64,000 nt of DNA from Bog-159 sp049511415 (GCA_049511415.1 JBEKYC010000036.1:5370-69369), one strand, 5' to 3'; positions 1 to 8,981 are shown, counted from the first letter of the stretch. Notes: generated from the sequence alone by a model not told the origin. Translations and numbers: made by a program.

Positions 1-1536
1 TTTATAGTGCGCGGTCAGAGGGAAGGCGCACAACGGCCGTGTGCGCAAGATTTCACTCTTCGGGTTCAGATCGCTCTTGCGCTTGGCGGCGATGATGCGT
101 TCGGGCGCCACGCCGTGTTCGACCCAGCGCTCGAGCGCCGCATCCATACCGCTATCCGCGTCGCCCGTGGAGACGCTCAGTTGCCCGAAGCTATTAGGTC
201 CCGATCCGCCGCCGCAATGCTGCATGCCCGGCACCATGAAGAGACGCACGAAACTGTTGGCTTCGGACGCGCCCATCTGCTCCACCACGCGGCCGTAATA
301 GTTGATGGTATTTTGCGGAGCGATGGCGGCGTCACTCCAGCCGTGATAGAGGATCAGTTTGCCGCCGCGCTTGCGAAAACCGCTCAAGTCGGGATCGGTG
401 GCGTTCATATTGCGGCTCTGCTTGTCGTCGGACGCCTTGACATCGCGGTCCGCATCGAACGTGTGATAGTCCCAATTGGCGTTGTCAAAGATCATGTTCT
501 TGTAGTACTGCGTCCCGAAGACATACATGAGACTCTTCTCGGGCGCGCCTCCGGTGATCCACACCGCCCAACCGCCGAACTCGGCCTCGCCTCCGGGCGA
601 GTAGCCAGGGAAGATGGAGCCATGCGCATTGTGGCCGCCGGCATATAGCTTTTTGAGCGCGGCTACCTGCGGCGCGGTGAGGCAACTATCGGTTTCGTCG
701 CCGTGGCACAGCAGCACACTGGGATCGAAGTGGCAGCGCGCCGGATTCTCGATGACGCCATCCTTCACGCCATCGAGCGCGTCGCAGGCCGCCAGCGCCG
801 CGTCTTGAATCGCGCGCAATTTGCTGACGGGTATGTAGCTGTCCTTATCGCCCGTGAGCGCCAGTTGATCCCAGGCGGCGTTGGCCAGCAGATGCGTCCA
901 GTAGTTGGCGGGCGCGCCGGCGATGATGCCGTCGTAATCTCCCGGATAGCGCTCCGCCTCCATCAGCGCCTGGCGACCGCCGTTGGAGCAGGAACTGAAG
1001 TACGCACGCTTGGCCGGCTCTCCGTAATAGGCGCGAATGATGGCTTTGGCGTCGACCGCGGTTTCATGTATGGCGCGATAGCCGAAATCGGCGATCTTGT
1101 CCGGATGATCGAGCGCCCAGGAGGCGTCCGTGCCGCCGGCTTCGTGTCCGGTATCCGTACTGGCCGTGGCGTATCCGCCGGCGAGGGCGAGGCCCAGCTG
1201 CGCATATTCGATGGCGCCCGCGAAACCGCCATTTCCCATCCCCTGAAATTTGCCGTTCCAATTGTTGGCCGGCATCCAGACTTCAAAGAGGATGTTCGAA
1301 TCGGGGGCAGGCTTGATGACTCCGGATACGCGGCAAAAGGCCGGCAGATCGGACATCTTCTTGCCCGCCGGCGTGGTAAATGCTCCGGCGGCGACGGACT
1401 CGGCATGGCTGATGGTGGTGGCTTTCAGACCGAGCCTGACAATTGCTTCGCAGGACTCGGGGGACGGGGCGGCGGTTGCCAGGCATGCGGCGGCGAAGGC
1501 TAGCGCGGTGAGACAGGAAAGTTTTTGGAATGTCAT
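1..1536 (-). CDS. Tannase/feruloyl esterase family protein, 3' end cut by window edge
   Basis: An open minus-strand frame runs from an ATG at 1536 to the window edge without a stop. It begins with a Sec-type signal peptide (MTFQKLSCLTALAFAAACLA). Around residue 170 is the serine-hydrolase elbow CSNGGRQALMEAERYP, the CSxGG motif of the tannase family. Near the C-terminus is MQHCGGG, which supplies the catalytic His and a conserved Cys. The family hydrolyses ester bonds in gallotannins, feruloylated polysaccharides or related aromatic esters, here probably in the periplasm or outside the cell. The last visible residues (RTRPLCAFPLTAHYK) match the tail region of the family, so only about 20 residues should be missing. 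AGGAAG upstream of the ATG is a plausible ribosome site. The exact substrate cannot be told from sequence. Confidence 0.85.
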   Translation of the reverse strand, partial: MTFQKLSCLTALAFAAACLATAAPSPESCEAIVRLGLKATTISHAESVAAGAFTTPAGKKMSDLPAFCRVSGVIKPAPDSNILFEVWMPANNWNGKFQGMGNGGFAGAIEYAQLGLALAGGYATASTDTGHEAGGTDASWALDHPDKIADFGYRAIHETAVDAKAIIRAYYGEPAKRAYFSSCSNGGRQALMEAERYPGDYDGIIAGAPANYWTHLLANAAWDQLALTGDKDSYIPVSKLRAIQDAALAACDALDGVKDGVIENPARCHFDPSVLLCHGDETDSCLTAPQVAALKKLYAGGHNAHGSIFPGYSPGGEAEFGGWAVWITGGAPEKSLMYVFGTQYYKNMIFDNANWDYHTFDADRDVKASDDKQSRNMNATDPDLSGFRKRGGKLILYHGWSDAAIAPQNTINYYGRVVEQMGASEANSFVRLFMVPGMQHCGGGSGPNSFGQLSVSTGDADSGMDAALERWVEHGVAPERIIAAKRKSDLNPKSEILRTRPLCAFPLTAHYK

Positions 1537-1896
1537 ACGCAGACGGCTTCCTATTGAATATAGACCAAAGCGGAGGATGTGGGCGGGGTGATCGAGCTAA
1601 TGCGGATGAGTTCACCAAACATGCCTGCGATCGCTCCCCTTTCGGGAGGACGAGTGGGTAGGCGGCGTGCTCTCGTTCGGCGAAGGGGAGGACCCCAGCC
1701 ATCACCGTCACGTTGCGCGCCGAACGGTGCACGATGGTGAACCTTGATCCTGACTCGGCAAGGCCCGCTCCAGAAGTGATGAATGCCATTGTTCGCGCGA
1801 ACCAGAACTACGCCGGAATCTACGGCGCGGTCACTCGCGTCGGTCGATTAGCGGCCCGGGCGGGCAATCATCCTCCGAGGGCGCATGGTCACCGTT
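1537..1896. other. Intergenic region between tannase and hicAB
   Basis: No supported gene lies here. A plus-strand frame continuous with hicAB opens at 1713, but its first 73 codons are Arg/Ala/Pro-rich, show no domain, and lie upstream of the promoter at 1897-1925. They are best read as untranslated. Confidence 0.5.
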
Positions 1897-1925
1897 TTGA
1901 CGCTCGGACATATCTGTCCGATACT
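1897..1925 (+). promoter_or_regulatory. hicAB promoter with palindromic operator between -35 and -10
   Basis: TTGACG (1897-1902) and GATACT (1920-1925) are separated by exactly 17 bp, like a sigma-70 promoter. Filling the spacer is a perfect inverted repeat, TCGGACA (1904-1910), TATC, TGTCCGA (1915-1921). HicB antitoxins autorepress by binding palindromes over their own promoter, and the encoded HicB part carries a DNA-binding C-terminus, so this is the likely autoregulatory operator. The predicted transcript start falls at about 1931-1933, on the GTG start codon itself, implying a leaderless mRNA. Confidence 0.6.
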
Positions 1926-1931
1926 AATAGG

Positions 1932-2591
1932 GTGAGGGGTGCGGAATTTGAGCGGCGCGTTCAGAAGTTGGCGCGGCGCAAGGACGTCACCTGCCACTTT
2001 GTGAGCGATAAGGGCAAGGGCAGTCACGGCCGTTTGTATTTCGGCGGAGAATTTACGACGTTGAAGGACCGGAAGAAGGAGATCGGCCGCGACCTACTGG
2101 CAAAGATGTGCCGCGACCTGAATATCGATCCGCATGACCTATTGAGAGGCAAACCAATGTCCGCATTTGCATATCCGGCTAAATTCACGGCTGGCTCTGA
2201 CGGCCGCATTCTGGTCGAGTTCGTGGACCTTCCGCGTGTCGCCACGGACGGCAAGGACGATCCGGAGGCTATGGAAGAAGCCATGGATGCACTGGGATCG
2301 GATCTTTCGATCCGCTTGTCGCGCCGGGAGGAGATTCCCGCGCCCTCAGCCCCGGTACGTGGCCAGCGCCTGGTGCCGGTACCGCTTTGGCTCGCGCCGA
2401 AGCTGGCGCTCTACCTCGCTATGCGTGAGCGGCAAGTGAACAACTCCGAATTGGCGCGCCGTCTTGGGGTTCACGAGCGCGCGATCCGGCGCATGCTCGA
2501 TCCCGGCCACGCTTCGAAGGCGAAGAAAATCCAAGCCGCGCTGACGGCCTTGGGCAAGCAGATGACCGTAGAAGTCCGCGACGCGGCGTGA
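1932..2591 (+). CDS. HicA-HicB toxin-antitoxin read as one continuous frame
   Basis: Residues 1-75 look like a HicA mRNA interferase: a small double-stranded-RNA-binding-like fold with the GKGSHGRLYF segment holding the catalytic Gly-Ser-His. From Met76 (ATG at 2157) the protein looks like a HicB antitoxin: a partial RNase-H-like fold (SAFAYPAKFTAGSDGRILVEF) followed by a C-terminal HTH (NNSELARRLGVHERAIRRML) for DNA binding. In typical systems hicA ends with a stop and hicB starts separately; here no stop separates them. GAGAGG lies 8 nt before the internal ATG, so free HicB could still be made from Met76. GTG 1932 was chosen because it follows the -10 box by 6 nt and gives a normal-length HicA. 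A lost stop codon or an assembly error in the junction is the alternative. Confidence 0.75.
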   Translation: MRGAEFERRVQKLARRKDVTCHFVSDKGKGSHGRLYFGGEFTTLKDRKKEIGRDLLAKMCRDLNIDPHDLLRGKPMSAFAYPAKFTAGSDGRILVEFVDLPRVATDGKDDPEAMEEAMDALGSDLSIRLSRREEIPAPSAPVRGQRLVPVPLWLAPKLALYLAMRERQVNNSELARRLGVHERAIRRMLDPGHASKAKKIQAALTALGKQMTVEVRDAA

Positions 2592-2704
2592 GGCGGCGAT
2601 GGCCTGGTTGGGGGGGCAAGGAGCGCAGATCATATCACGCCTCGACTGGCATTCGTGAGCCCGCGTGCCATCCTCACCAGCTTGTCGCGTAAAGGGTCCT
2701 TTGT

Positions 2705-3013
2705 TCAACACGAAGACCGACCTCTATGCCGGTCTTTTGATCTGTGATCGTTGAACGCCTGCGCGACGACTTCCCTGGCTTTTGCACAGAGCGGGTCAGA
2801 CTTTGTGAAGCCGTAACCTTCGGCAACGAGAGCGGCTTCCGTGAAACTCTCAATGTCAGTTGGCGGCGATGCGGCAAGCTTCTCGATCTCGACCGGTGGC
2901 AGACAGAAACCGAACTTTATACACAATCGCGAAAGGACATCCCGCACCTCTTGCGGCTCAAGAACTGCGTGGATGTGTTTCAGTCGGGTGCGCTGGTGTG
3001 CGGACATGCTCAT
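2705..3013 (-). CDS. Conserved hypothetical protein, about 100 aa
   Basis: A 102-residue soluble protein, acidic to neutral in its core, without signal peptide or membrane segment. The segment VRDVLSRLCIKFGFCLPP followed by FTEAALVAEGY resembles a small acidobacterial family of unknown function that I recall only as hypothetical. Translation could start at Met1 or Met3. The last residues (DRHRGRSSC) are basic and may be poorly conserved. It stands alone between hicAB and a broken acetyltransferase gene and has no obvious operon partner. Confidence 0.6.
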   Translation of the reverse strand: MSMSAHQRTRLKHIHAVLEPQEVRDVLSRLCIKFGFCLPPVEIEKLAASPPTDIESFTEAALVAEGYGFTKSDPLCAKAREVVAQAFNDHRSKDRHRGRSSC

Positions 3014-3099
3014 ATTGTCGAACGCCGAAAGTCATTGCTGCTGACTGTTCACGGCGCTCGTCTCACAATGGGTACTTTTCAGCCAAAAACTGAATAAGG

Positions 3100-3653
3100 C
3101 TACCACGCCGATGTGGGAGTCTGGCAAGTATCTTCCATCAACGACCCATCCAAGCGCACGACGCGGCGTCTGAAATCCTCGCCCACGAGTCGAACCGTGT
3201 TTGTGCGCGCGAATCCAGCCTTCTCGAAAGCACGCAACGATCTAAGATTTTCCTCCTGGGGATCTGTAATGACCGCGGCGATGCGTCTGCAAAGACGATT
3301 TGCCGGATGAACTCGCGGACCGCTGCCGGCCCTAATCCCAATCCCGTCATGTCGTATTCCCCAATGGCGAGGTCGATACCAGCCGAGGCTGGTCCCGTGT
3401 TTAGTTGCAGTGCGTGCTCCGGGTAGTCCGACCAGAGATACCATTGAATCCAACCCACTGGCCGTCCCGCATGTTGCAAGATGAAAACATGGGTGGGTTC
3501 AGCGCCGTCAATTCGCGGGGCGTATTTGGCCTCAACGCCCGCGAGATCAAGACGTTCGTGCCACCAGGCATCCACGTGGGACGCGCTGAGCCATTGCTGA
3601 AGTAAAGGGAAGTCGGATCGGGCGAGGGGGCGAAATGAGATGGGGGCCTGCAT
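3100..3653 (-). pseudogene. GNAT N-acetyltransferase (aminoglycoside 6'-type), frameshifted
   Basis: The first frame (from ATG 3653) gives a GNAT N-terminus: ISFRPLARSDFPLLQQWL, then VGWIQWYLW and the acyl-CoA-loop region GLGLGPAAVREFIRQIVFAD. Near 3285 the frame breaks and the conserved continuation, RIAAVITDPQEENLRSLRAFEKAGF, is found in a second frame ending at 3100. Inserting one base (GACGC to GACCGC on the coding strand) joins the two into a normal protein of about 180 aa. The family transfers acetyl from acetyl-CoA to amines, and this subtype resembles AacA4/RimJ-like enzymes. The break may be a real mutation or a homopolymer error in assembly. Confidence 0.75.
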
Positions 3654-3674
3654 CAGAGCGTCCGGTTTCGTAGT

Positions 3675-4238
3675 CTAGTCTTTCCCAATGTCCGCTTTGA
3701 TCCCGTCTACGCTCCGCTTAATCGACTGGACCCTCTGAACCGCCGTGCCGGGGTCGATGTAAATCAACTGGAAGCCGTGTGCGAGATAGAGGCTTTCGTG
3801 AAGCTCTCCAAATCGGATGGCGTCGGCCAGGCTGATGCGCCGGGCTTCGGTCGGCGTCATAAATCCGAGGCTGCGAACAAAGAACACTTCCAGCCGGTAG
3901 ACCTTATCGCGGCAGATCCGCTCCATCTCGAAGCGCACAGCGTCGGATGGCGGGTAGTCGAGCCATTGGGCCAAAGCGAGCGTGCAAATCGGGGAGCGAT
4001 CATAGAACTGGATTGCTGCGGAGTCGCCCAGTTCGATCTGGCGACGCCTCTGCGTCTCGACTATGGCGTCGATGAACCGGGGATCGGTCCAGGGCTGATC
4101 AATGCCCCGCTGCTGCCACGCGGCGATCACGTCCGTGGCAGCTTCATCCGCAGTGGCAAAGCCGTCCGCGGCGAGATGCCGGAGTATGGTGGTCTTGCCG
4201 GCGCCCGGCGGCCCGCTAATTATGAATCGATCGGCCAC
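3675..4238 (-). CDS. P-loop ATPase, AAA_28-like nucleotide kinase fold
   Basis: A 187-residue protein starting with MADRFIISGPPGAGKTT, a canonical Walker A loop (GPPGAGKTT, residues 9-17). A conserved DRSP (YDRSPICTLALAQWL) and a central Arg-rich helix (TQRRRQIEL) follow, as in small predicted ATPases/kinases of the AAA_28 group. No membrane or export signal is present. The substrate is unknown; members of this family are often annotated only as predicted ATPases. It is 21 nt downstream of the broken GNAT start and 16 nt from the VWA gene end, but gene order alone does not fix a role. Confidence 0.75.
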   Translation of the reverse strand: MADRFIISGPPGAGKTTILRHLAADGFATADEAATDVIAAWQQRGIDQPWTDPRFIDAIVETQRRRQIELGDSAAIQFYDRSPICTLALAQWLDYPPSDAVRFEMERICRDKVYRLEVFFVRSLGFMTPTEARRISLADAIRFGELHESLYLAHGFQLIYIDPGTAVQRVQSIKRSVDGIKADIGKD

Positions 4239-4254
4239 GCCGGGATCGCGCCAA

Positions 4255-5286
4255 TCAGAATCCGCCGCGCGGCCGGTAGCCGGGGCGCGACCTCACGCGG
4301 TACTTCTTGCCCACATCCGACACGATCTCCACGGTGATCTTGCGGAATCCCTCATTCGGGTTCGGCTGCGGATAGTAAGTGACCGTGTACGAGTTACCCA
4401 GATCCTCGCGGATGGATTCGAAGGCTTCCACCTGTTTCTGCCAGGTCTTGGCCCAGTAGGCTTTGCCGCCGGTGTGCGTGGCAATGCGCCGGAACACGCC
4501 GCTCGAGATCGGGTCCTTATTCACTTCGTTGGTCGAAATCACGTAAATCGGGATGCCTTCGTCTTCCGCCACCGCGCGCACGTCGTCGGGCGCCACCATG
4601 CTGGCGTTGTCGGGGCCGTTCGAGAAGACGATCACCACCTTGCGGCCAGGCACCTTAGCGGCATCCCGCAGGGTGAGCAGCAGGCAGTTATACAGCGCCG
4701 TGTCGTCGCCGGCCACGGATTGGCGCAGTCCGCCGATGGCGTCGTTGCGGTCGCGGGTCAGCGAGGCGGCGCGGGACAGGTTCCGGCTGAAAGTGTACAC
4801 CGCCACGGAATCGGCGCGGTCCAGGCCGCGCACAAAATCCGCGATGGCGTCTTCGGCGTACACGAAACCGCGATACATGAAGTTGCTGGTATCGAAAAGG
4901 ACGAAAACGTTGGTGCCGACGAATGCGTCGCTATGCAGATCGATGCCGGGATTGCCGGGCGCTTCCGCGGGTTCGCCGGCCGTCAGCGGACGGGTGCTGC
5001 CGTCGGCCAGCACCTGCACGGGCGGCTTGGTGCCTTCCGCGAAGGTGGCCATCTTCTGCACAATGCCGTCTTCGTAAATTTTGAAATCCGTGTTCTTCAG
5101 GCCATTGATGTAACGGTTATGGCTGTCGGTGACTGTGAAGCTCTCGACCACCATATCCACTTTCACGCGGAACACGGGATGCTGCGCATCCTGGGCCTTC
5201 AAGAGGGCCGCGCCGGTAGCGGTTGCCAGGAAACCGCGCCGCGAAATCAGGTTCATGAGATTCACCCTTGCATCACTCCCGCTCAT
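4255..5286 (-). CDS. VWFA-related acidobacterial-type exported protein
   Basis: The N-terminus carries a twin-arginine-like leader, SRRGFLATATGAALLKAQ, suggesting Tat export. An Ig/CNA-like segment comes next (FRVKVDMVVESFTVTDSHNRYINGLKNTDF is its core region, residues about 40-65), then a von Willebrand A domain (about 120-330). The VWA metal site reads DTSNF where DxSxS is usual, so the third ligand is missing and metal binding may be weakened. ATG 5286 overlaps the stop of the upstream gene as ATGA. ATG 5256, preceded by AAGGGTG, is an equally good start and places the Tat motif nearer the N-terminus. This family is greatly expanded in Acidobacteriota; its function is unproven, probably protein-protein interaction at the cell surface. 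Confidence 0.85.
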   Translation of the reverse strand: MSGSDARVNLMNLISRRGFLATATGAALLKAQDAQHPVFRVKVDMVVESFTVTDSHNRYINGLKNTDFKIYEDGIVQKMATFAEGTKPPVQVLADGSTRPLTAGEPAEAPGNPGIDLHSDAFVGTNVFVLFDTSNFMYRGFVYAEDAIADFVRGLDRADSVAVYTFSRNLSRAASLTRDRNDAIGGLRQSVAGDDTALYNCLLLTLRDAAKVPGRKVVIVFSNGPDNASMVAPDDVRAVAEDEGIPIYVISTNEVNKDPISSGVFRRIATHTGGKAYWAKTWQKQVEAFESIREDLGNSYTVTYYPQPNPNEGFRKITVEIVSDVGKKYRVRSRPGYRPRGGF

Positions 5287-8200
5287 GGCCGCGTCTCCGA
5301 AGTTTTCTCCAGGGTCATCAACTGCCCGCGGCTCTTGGCGCGAACATCGTCACCCACCGTGCGCAGCGAGCGCAGCAGCGCCGGCCAATCCTCCAGGTGC
5401 GAGGCGAAGATGTGCTCCACCAGCTTCTGGGTCCACTCCGGGATGCGCACGTTAAGCTGGGAAGGCGGCGTATAAGTCTCGTCGGCCAGTTCGGCCCAGA
5501 ACAGGCTGTTGGACTCCCAGCTTTCCGCCAGAATGCGGCTGGAATAGCCCATCAGCGTGGGGAACGTCCGCAAATGCAACAGTTCGAGCCTGTAGGAGTT
5601 AGCCAGGGTCGGCTTGGGACTTCCGAAGACCGCTGAAATCGCCCGATCACTCACCTCTTGTGGCGCTGCCGCGGCGATCCGGTGGATTTCCGCCAAAAGC
5701 GGCGAAGGCGCGCTCTTGGCGTCGTCGCCCATTTTCGCGGCCAGCACGAACAATTCCGAAGGCGTCACCTTATTCAACGCGGCGGCTACCTCGCCGCTCT
5801 CCAGCAGCGTCCGGACCTGTCCCAAGCGTCCCGGCGATGTTTGCGAGCTCAATATATCCAATGACCGCCGGCGCAGTTCCGGATCGATGGCGCTTATGGC
5901 CAGCAGCGACTCGCCATAGCGCATGTGCAAGCCCACCCAATGCACCTGGGCCGGCGTTACGCTCCACCAGCGCGGCACCACGGCGCTCAGCATAATCTGC
6001 GGCACCAGATCACCCCAGATCAAAGCCTGGGTCTGATCCGGCACCAGAAAATTCTGCTCGGCTTCCGCCAGCGCATAAGGCAAGCCCGTCAGCGAACCGA
6101 CCAGCCGGCCACCGGCATTGGACGGCCAGCCCGAGCCGAAAACCTCGGTGCCGCGCCACATCCGGTTGCTGGTCTGCACCCCCAGGAAATCGTGCCCGCG
6201 CACGAACATGGGATTCGTGTACAGAACTTCGGCGCCCGGCGGCGCATAGTGCGCGTAGTTATAGGCCACCAACGTGTCGCGCAGCACCGGCGCCAGCAGC
6301 CCGCGCAGGTCCCGCAACTTGTCGCCGCCGGCCTTGTCGGAAGCGGCGCGCAGATTCATCTTGCGCTCCGCATCGACATGCTTGTCGGTCCAATAGCCGA
6401 ACGACAACGAGTTCTTCTCGATCGGCGACAACGACGCGCGAGACAGCGGCACTTCTGCCATACGAGTGGTTATGCGCGCCAGCAATGCCGCATTCAGCTT
6501 GCCCGGCTGTCCGTTTTCCAGTTGGCTGCCCAAGGCCAGCAGGTCGTCCAATGAAATAATGTGCTGCGATTCCAGGATACGGATCATCTCCTGGACCACC
6601 TGGGTGTGCGATTCCACGTCCGCGGGATTCGCCGCGCCCGCCAGCAGATTGAGGAAACGCTCCTGCGCGGGACCGCCCGCCGGCGAGCCGGTAGCGGCCA
6701 GCAACACCTTCACGCCGTCCCGCCCCGCATCGAACAGGCCGCGATCGTCATGCACATCGGCGAAGGGCTTCAGGATACCCTGGAACGCTTCGTCAGCCTT
6801 GCCGGCCGGCAGACTGCCGAGGCGCGCAAAGATCTGCCAGAGCCCCACCAGGGATTGCATGGTTCCCAAGGCGTCCGCCCGCAGCATGGTATCTTTGATG
6901 CGCCCGATATCTTCCGCCGTATCCAGGAATTGCACGATGGATTTGTCGGTCAGCGTCGCGGCATCGTTGAAGATGGCGTATTGGCTGCCATAGATATGGT
7001 AGTCGCGGGCCAGCCGGTCGGCGGTCTCGGGGGCCAGCGGCTTGGCGTGCGACCGGTCCAGGTCGCTGAGCGCCAGAAAGATCTTCAACGGCTCGTTCTC
7101 CACCGCTTTTCGGGTCAATCCGAACAAGGCCTCCAGCACATCGTCCGGGTCCCTCCAGGCCACCGCCGCGCGCGTCAACTTCGCATCGTACTTTCCCTGC
7201 TGATGGCTGGCGAAAAGATCCTTCCAGACCTGCAAATTGCCGGGAACGTGCGGGCGGCCGTCGGGATCCATCCAGAACCGGGTGGTGAGCAGCATCATGT
7301 CGGCGTTGGCGCGAAAGACCGGGCGCGCCGGCCCCGGACTGGTCACCTTGCCGCGAATGGCCGCGTAAAAGCGCTGCAAGCGGGCCGGCTCGGTCAGATA
7401 ATCTCTTACGGGGCCGTTGATGCGCGCCAAGGCATCAAAGTAGCTGGCCAGCCAGCCGTCGTCCCTGGCGAGCAGTTTCTCAAAGAAAGCCCCGCCCAGG
7501 TCCGGCGCTGCGCCCGCCAGTGTTCCCCATGCCGCCGCGCTGCGCGAGTCCCCCGGAACCACGGCTTTGCCGCCGCGAATCTCGAACATGCCGCCAAAAA
7601 AGTCCAACACGTGCGCATAGGCCTTCAGGCGCGCAATGGGAATGCTCTTGCGAAACTCCGCCGCGGTTTCGCTATCCAGCTTGGACATTCCCAAATAGAG
7701 CCGGCACAGCGCCGGATCGGAAAGCAGCAAATCGATGAACTCTCCGGCATCCTTTTCTTTTATGGACAACCAATAGCCGGCGCTGAACAGCACCGGCACG
7801 CGCGCCGGATGGAAATCGTAAATAAACGGCCGGTTGGTGCGCAGCGCCTGTTCCAGGCCCGGTAGAGGAAATCCCGAATCGGTGGTCAGAAAGGCCCGCG
7901 TAGCGTTGACCGTTTCCAGCACCAGTTCACTGCCGCATCCGCCGCGCATGCGAAAGCCCAGGATGCGCAACAGTTCGCCGGTGTTGGGCGAATCGCAGGT
8001 GTCCAACTTGATAATTTTCTCCGCGCCGGCGAAGGTGGTTAACTCGCGCGCTTGCGACAAGTAACGGTGCACGAGTTTCAAATACTCGGTCTGTTCCAGG
8101 GCCTCGTTGCTGTGCGATGCCTGGTATCCGTTGGTGACCACGTTGCGCGCCAAAGCAGGCAACACGTCGTCGGGCAGCGCATCGCCGGCGATGGCCGACA

Positions 8201-8660
8201 TGCGGCTGAATGAGTGCAGCGGACCAGGGATTTCGATGTATTCGCGATTGCCTTCACCGGCATTTGCCGGAGGAACTGGAGCCGTGAAATCCGCACCCGC
8301 CTCCCGGAGAATTCCTAGATAGCTGTCAGCGGCGCTCCGGTCGCCGGCCAGCAACGATAATTCCGCCAGCCGTCGCGCGACAGCCACACGTTCGGCGCGG
8401 TGCGCGGGCCCATCCAACGCCGCCAGCAATTTGGTGTAGGCTTCCTTCGCGGCCGCATCGCCGTGAAGATCCAGAAATTCGGCATACTCGGCGAGCGCGG
8501 AAATATCAGTCGATGCCTGCGCCGCACGCGCTAATAAACCACGCGCACCCATGACATCGCCTGACGCTTCCAATTGCCGGGCGCGATCCAGGTTCTGACC
8601 CGCCGGCAGCATTGAAACAAACACAAAAACATTGAGAATCGCGACCCAGGAGGACTTCAT
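5283..8660 (-). CDS. Large exported hypothetical protein (1125 aa) coupled to the VWA gene
   Basis: A signal peptide (MKSSWVAILNVFVFVSMLPA) is followed by a short TPR-like helical stretch (residues about 25-120, DRARQLEASGDVMGARGLLARAAQ) and a long alpha-helical region without a recognisable catalytic motif. Its stop overlaps the VWA gene start by 4 nt (ATGA), so the two are translationally coupled and probably work together outside the cytoplasm. I do not recognise a characterised family; I would expect hits only among acidobacterial hypothetical proteins. The start ATG 8660 is supported by the signal peptide. It is one of the longest uninterrupted frames in the window. Confidence 0.7.
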   Translation of the reverse strand: MKSSWVAILNVFVFVSMLPAGQNLDRARQLEASGDVMGARGLLARAAQASTDISALAEYAEFLDLHGDAAAKEAYTKLLAALDGPAHRAERVAVARRLAELSLLAGDRSAADSYLGILREAGADFTAPVPPANAGEGNREYIEIPGPLHSFSRMSAIAGDALPDDVLPALARNVVTNGYQASHSNEALEQTEYLKLVHRYLSQARELTTFAGAEKIIKLDTCDSPNTGELLRILGFRMRGGCGSELVLETVNATRAFLTTDSGFPLPGLEQALRTNRPFIYDFHPARVPVLFSAGYWLSIKEKDAGEFIDLLLSDPALCRLYLGMSKLDSETAAEFRKSIPIARLKAYAHVLDFFGGMFEIRGGKAVVPGDSRSAAAWGTLAGAAPDLGGAFFEKLLARDDGWLASYFDALARINGPVRDYLTEPARLQRFYAAIRGKVTSPGPARPVFRANADMMLLTTRFWMDPDGRPHVPGNLQVWKDLFASHQQGKYDAKLTRAAVAWRDPDDVLEALFGLTRKAVENEPLKIFLALSDLDRSHAKPLAPETADRLARDYHIYGSQYAIFNDAATLTDKSIVQFLDTAEDIGRIKDTMLRADALGTMQSLVGLWQIFARLGSLPAGKADEAFQGILKPFADVHDDRGLFDAGRDGVKVLLAATGSPAGGPAQERFLNLLAGAANPADVESHTQVVQEMIRILESQHIISLDDLLALGSQLENGQPGKLNAALLARITTRMAEVPLSRASLSPIEKNSLSFGYWTDKHVDAERKMNLRAASDKAGGDKLRDLRGLLAPVLRDTLVAYNYAHYAPPGAEVLYTNPMFVRGHDFLGVQTSNRMWRGTEVFGSGWPSNAGGRLVGSLTGLPYALAEAEQNFLVPDQTQALIWGDLVPQIMLSAVVPRWWSVTPAQVHWVGLHMRYGESLLAISAIDPELRRRSLDILSSQTSPGRLGQVRTLLESGEVAAALNKVTPSELFVLAAKMGDDAKSAPSPLLAEIHRIAAAAPQEVSDRAISAVFGSPKPTLANSYRLELLHLRTFPTLMGYSSRILAESWESNSLFWAELADETYTPPSQLNVRIPEWTQKLVEHIFASHLEDWPALLRSLRTVGDDVRAKSRGQLMTLEKTSETRP

Positions 8661-8981
8661 GATGGTTCCCGTACCCGTGGTGTTTTACTTTAGCATGTCC
8701 GGTTGGGATGTGGTGATCGCGAGATGTAAATCCGGTAACGGAGGATTCGCCCGGGAAGAGAGGGTAACGCGATTAGGGACTCTGCAGGTTGGTAGGGCGC
8801 GCGTTACCCCCGGTGTTTGGCTTTAGTAACCCAAGCTTATGAGCATAGTTTCGAAATTATTTAGATCTTGCGCGTTTTCGTACTTTTGTGAGATTTGTAC
8901 GTACTGGACTGCCTGACGCGACGGGCGCCGTTGCCTCGGTTAAGCCCGGCGAGCCTGCTACCATCAGGAACAGGCTGAGTT
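8661..8981. other. Intergenic region upstream of dinB
   Basis: A 321-bp region between divergent genes with no supported ORF. It becomes AT-rich near 8840-8890 and probably holds promoters for both directions. Its one clear structure is a 10-bp perfect inverted repeat (8762-8771 and 8800-8809), listed separately. Confidence 0.5.
8762..8809. repeat. 10-bp perfect inverted repeat upstream of dinB
   Basis: GGGTAACGCG (8762-8771) pairs exactly with CGCGTTACCC (8800-8809) across a 28-bp loop. It lies between divergent genes, so it could be a transcription-factor site, a cruciform or a remnant of a mobile repeat. There is no T-tract, so an intrinsic terminator is unlikely. Confidence 0.4.

Noticed and set aside
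7..1503. Two long plus-strand frames opposite the tannase gene
   Set aside because: The minus-strand frame has signal peptide, CSxGG and His motifs; the plus-strand frames have none.
1713..1931. N-terminal 73-codon extension of hicAB
   Set aside because: It lies upstream of and across the promoter and has no conserved features; it would also make HicA far too long.
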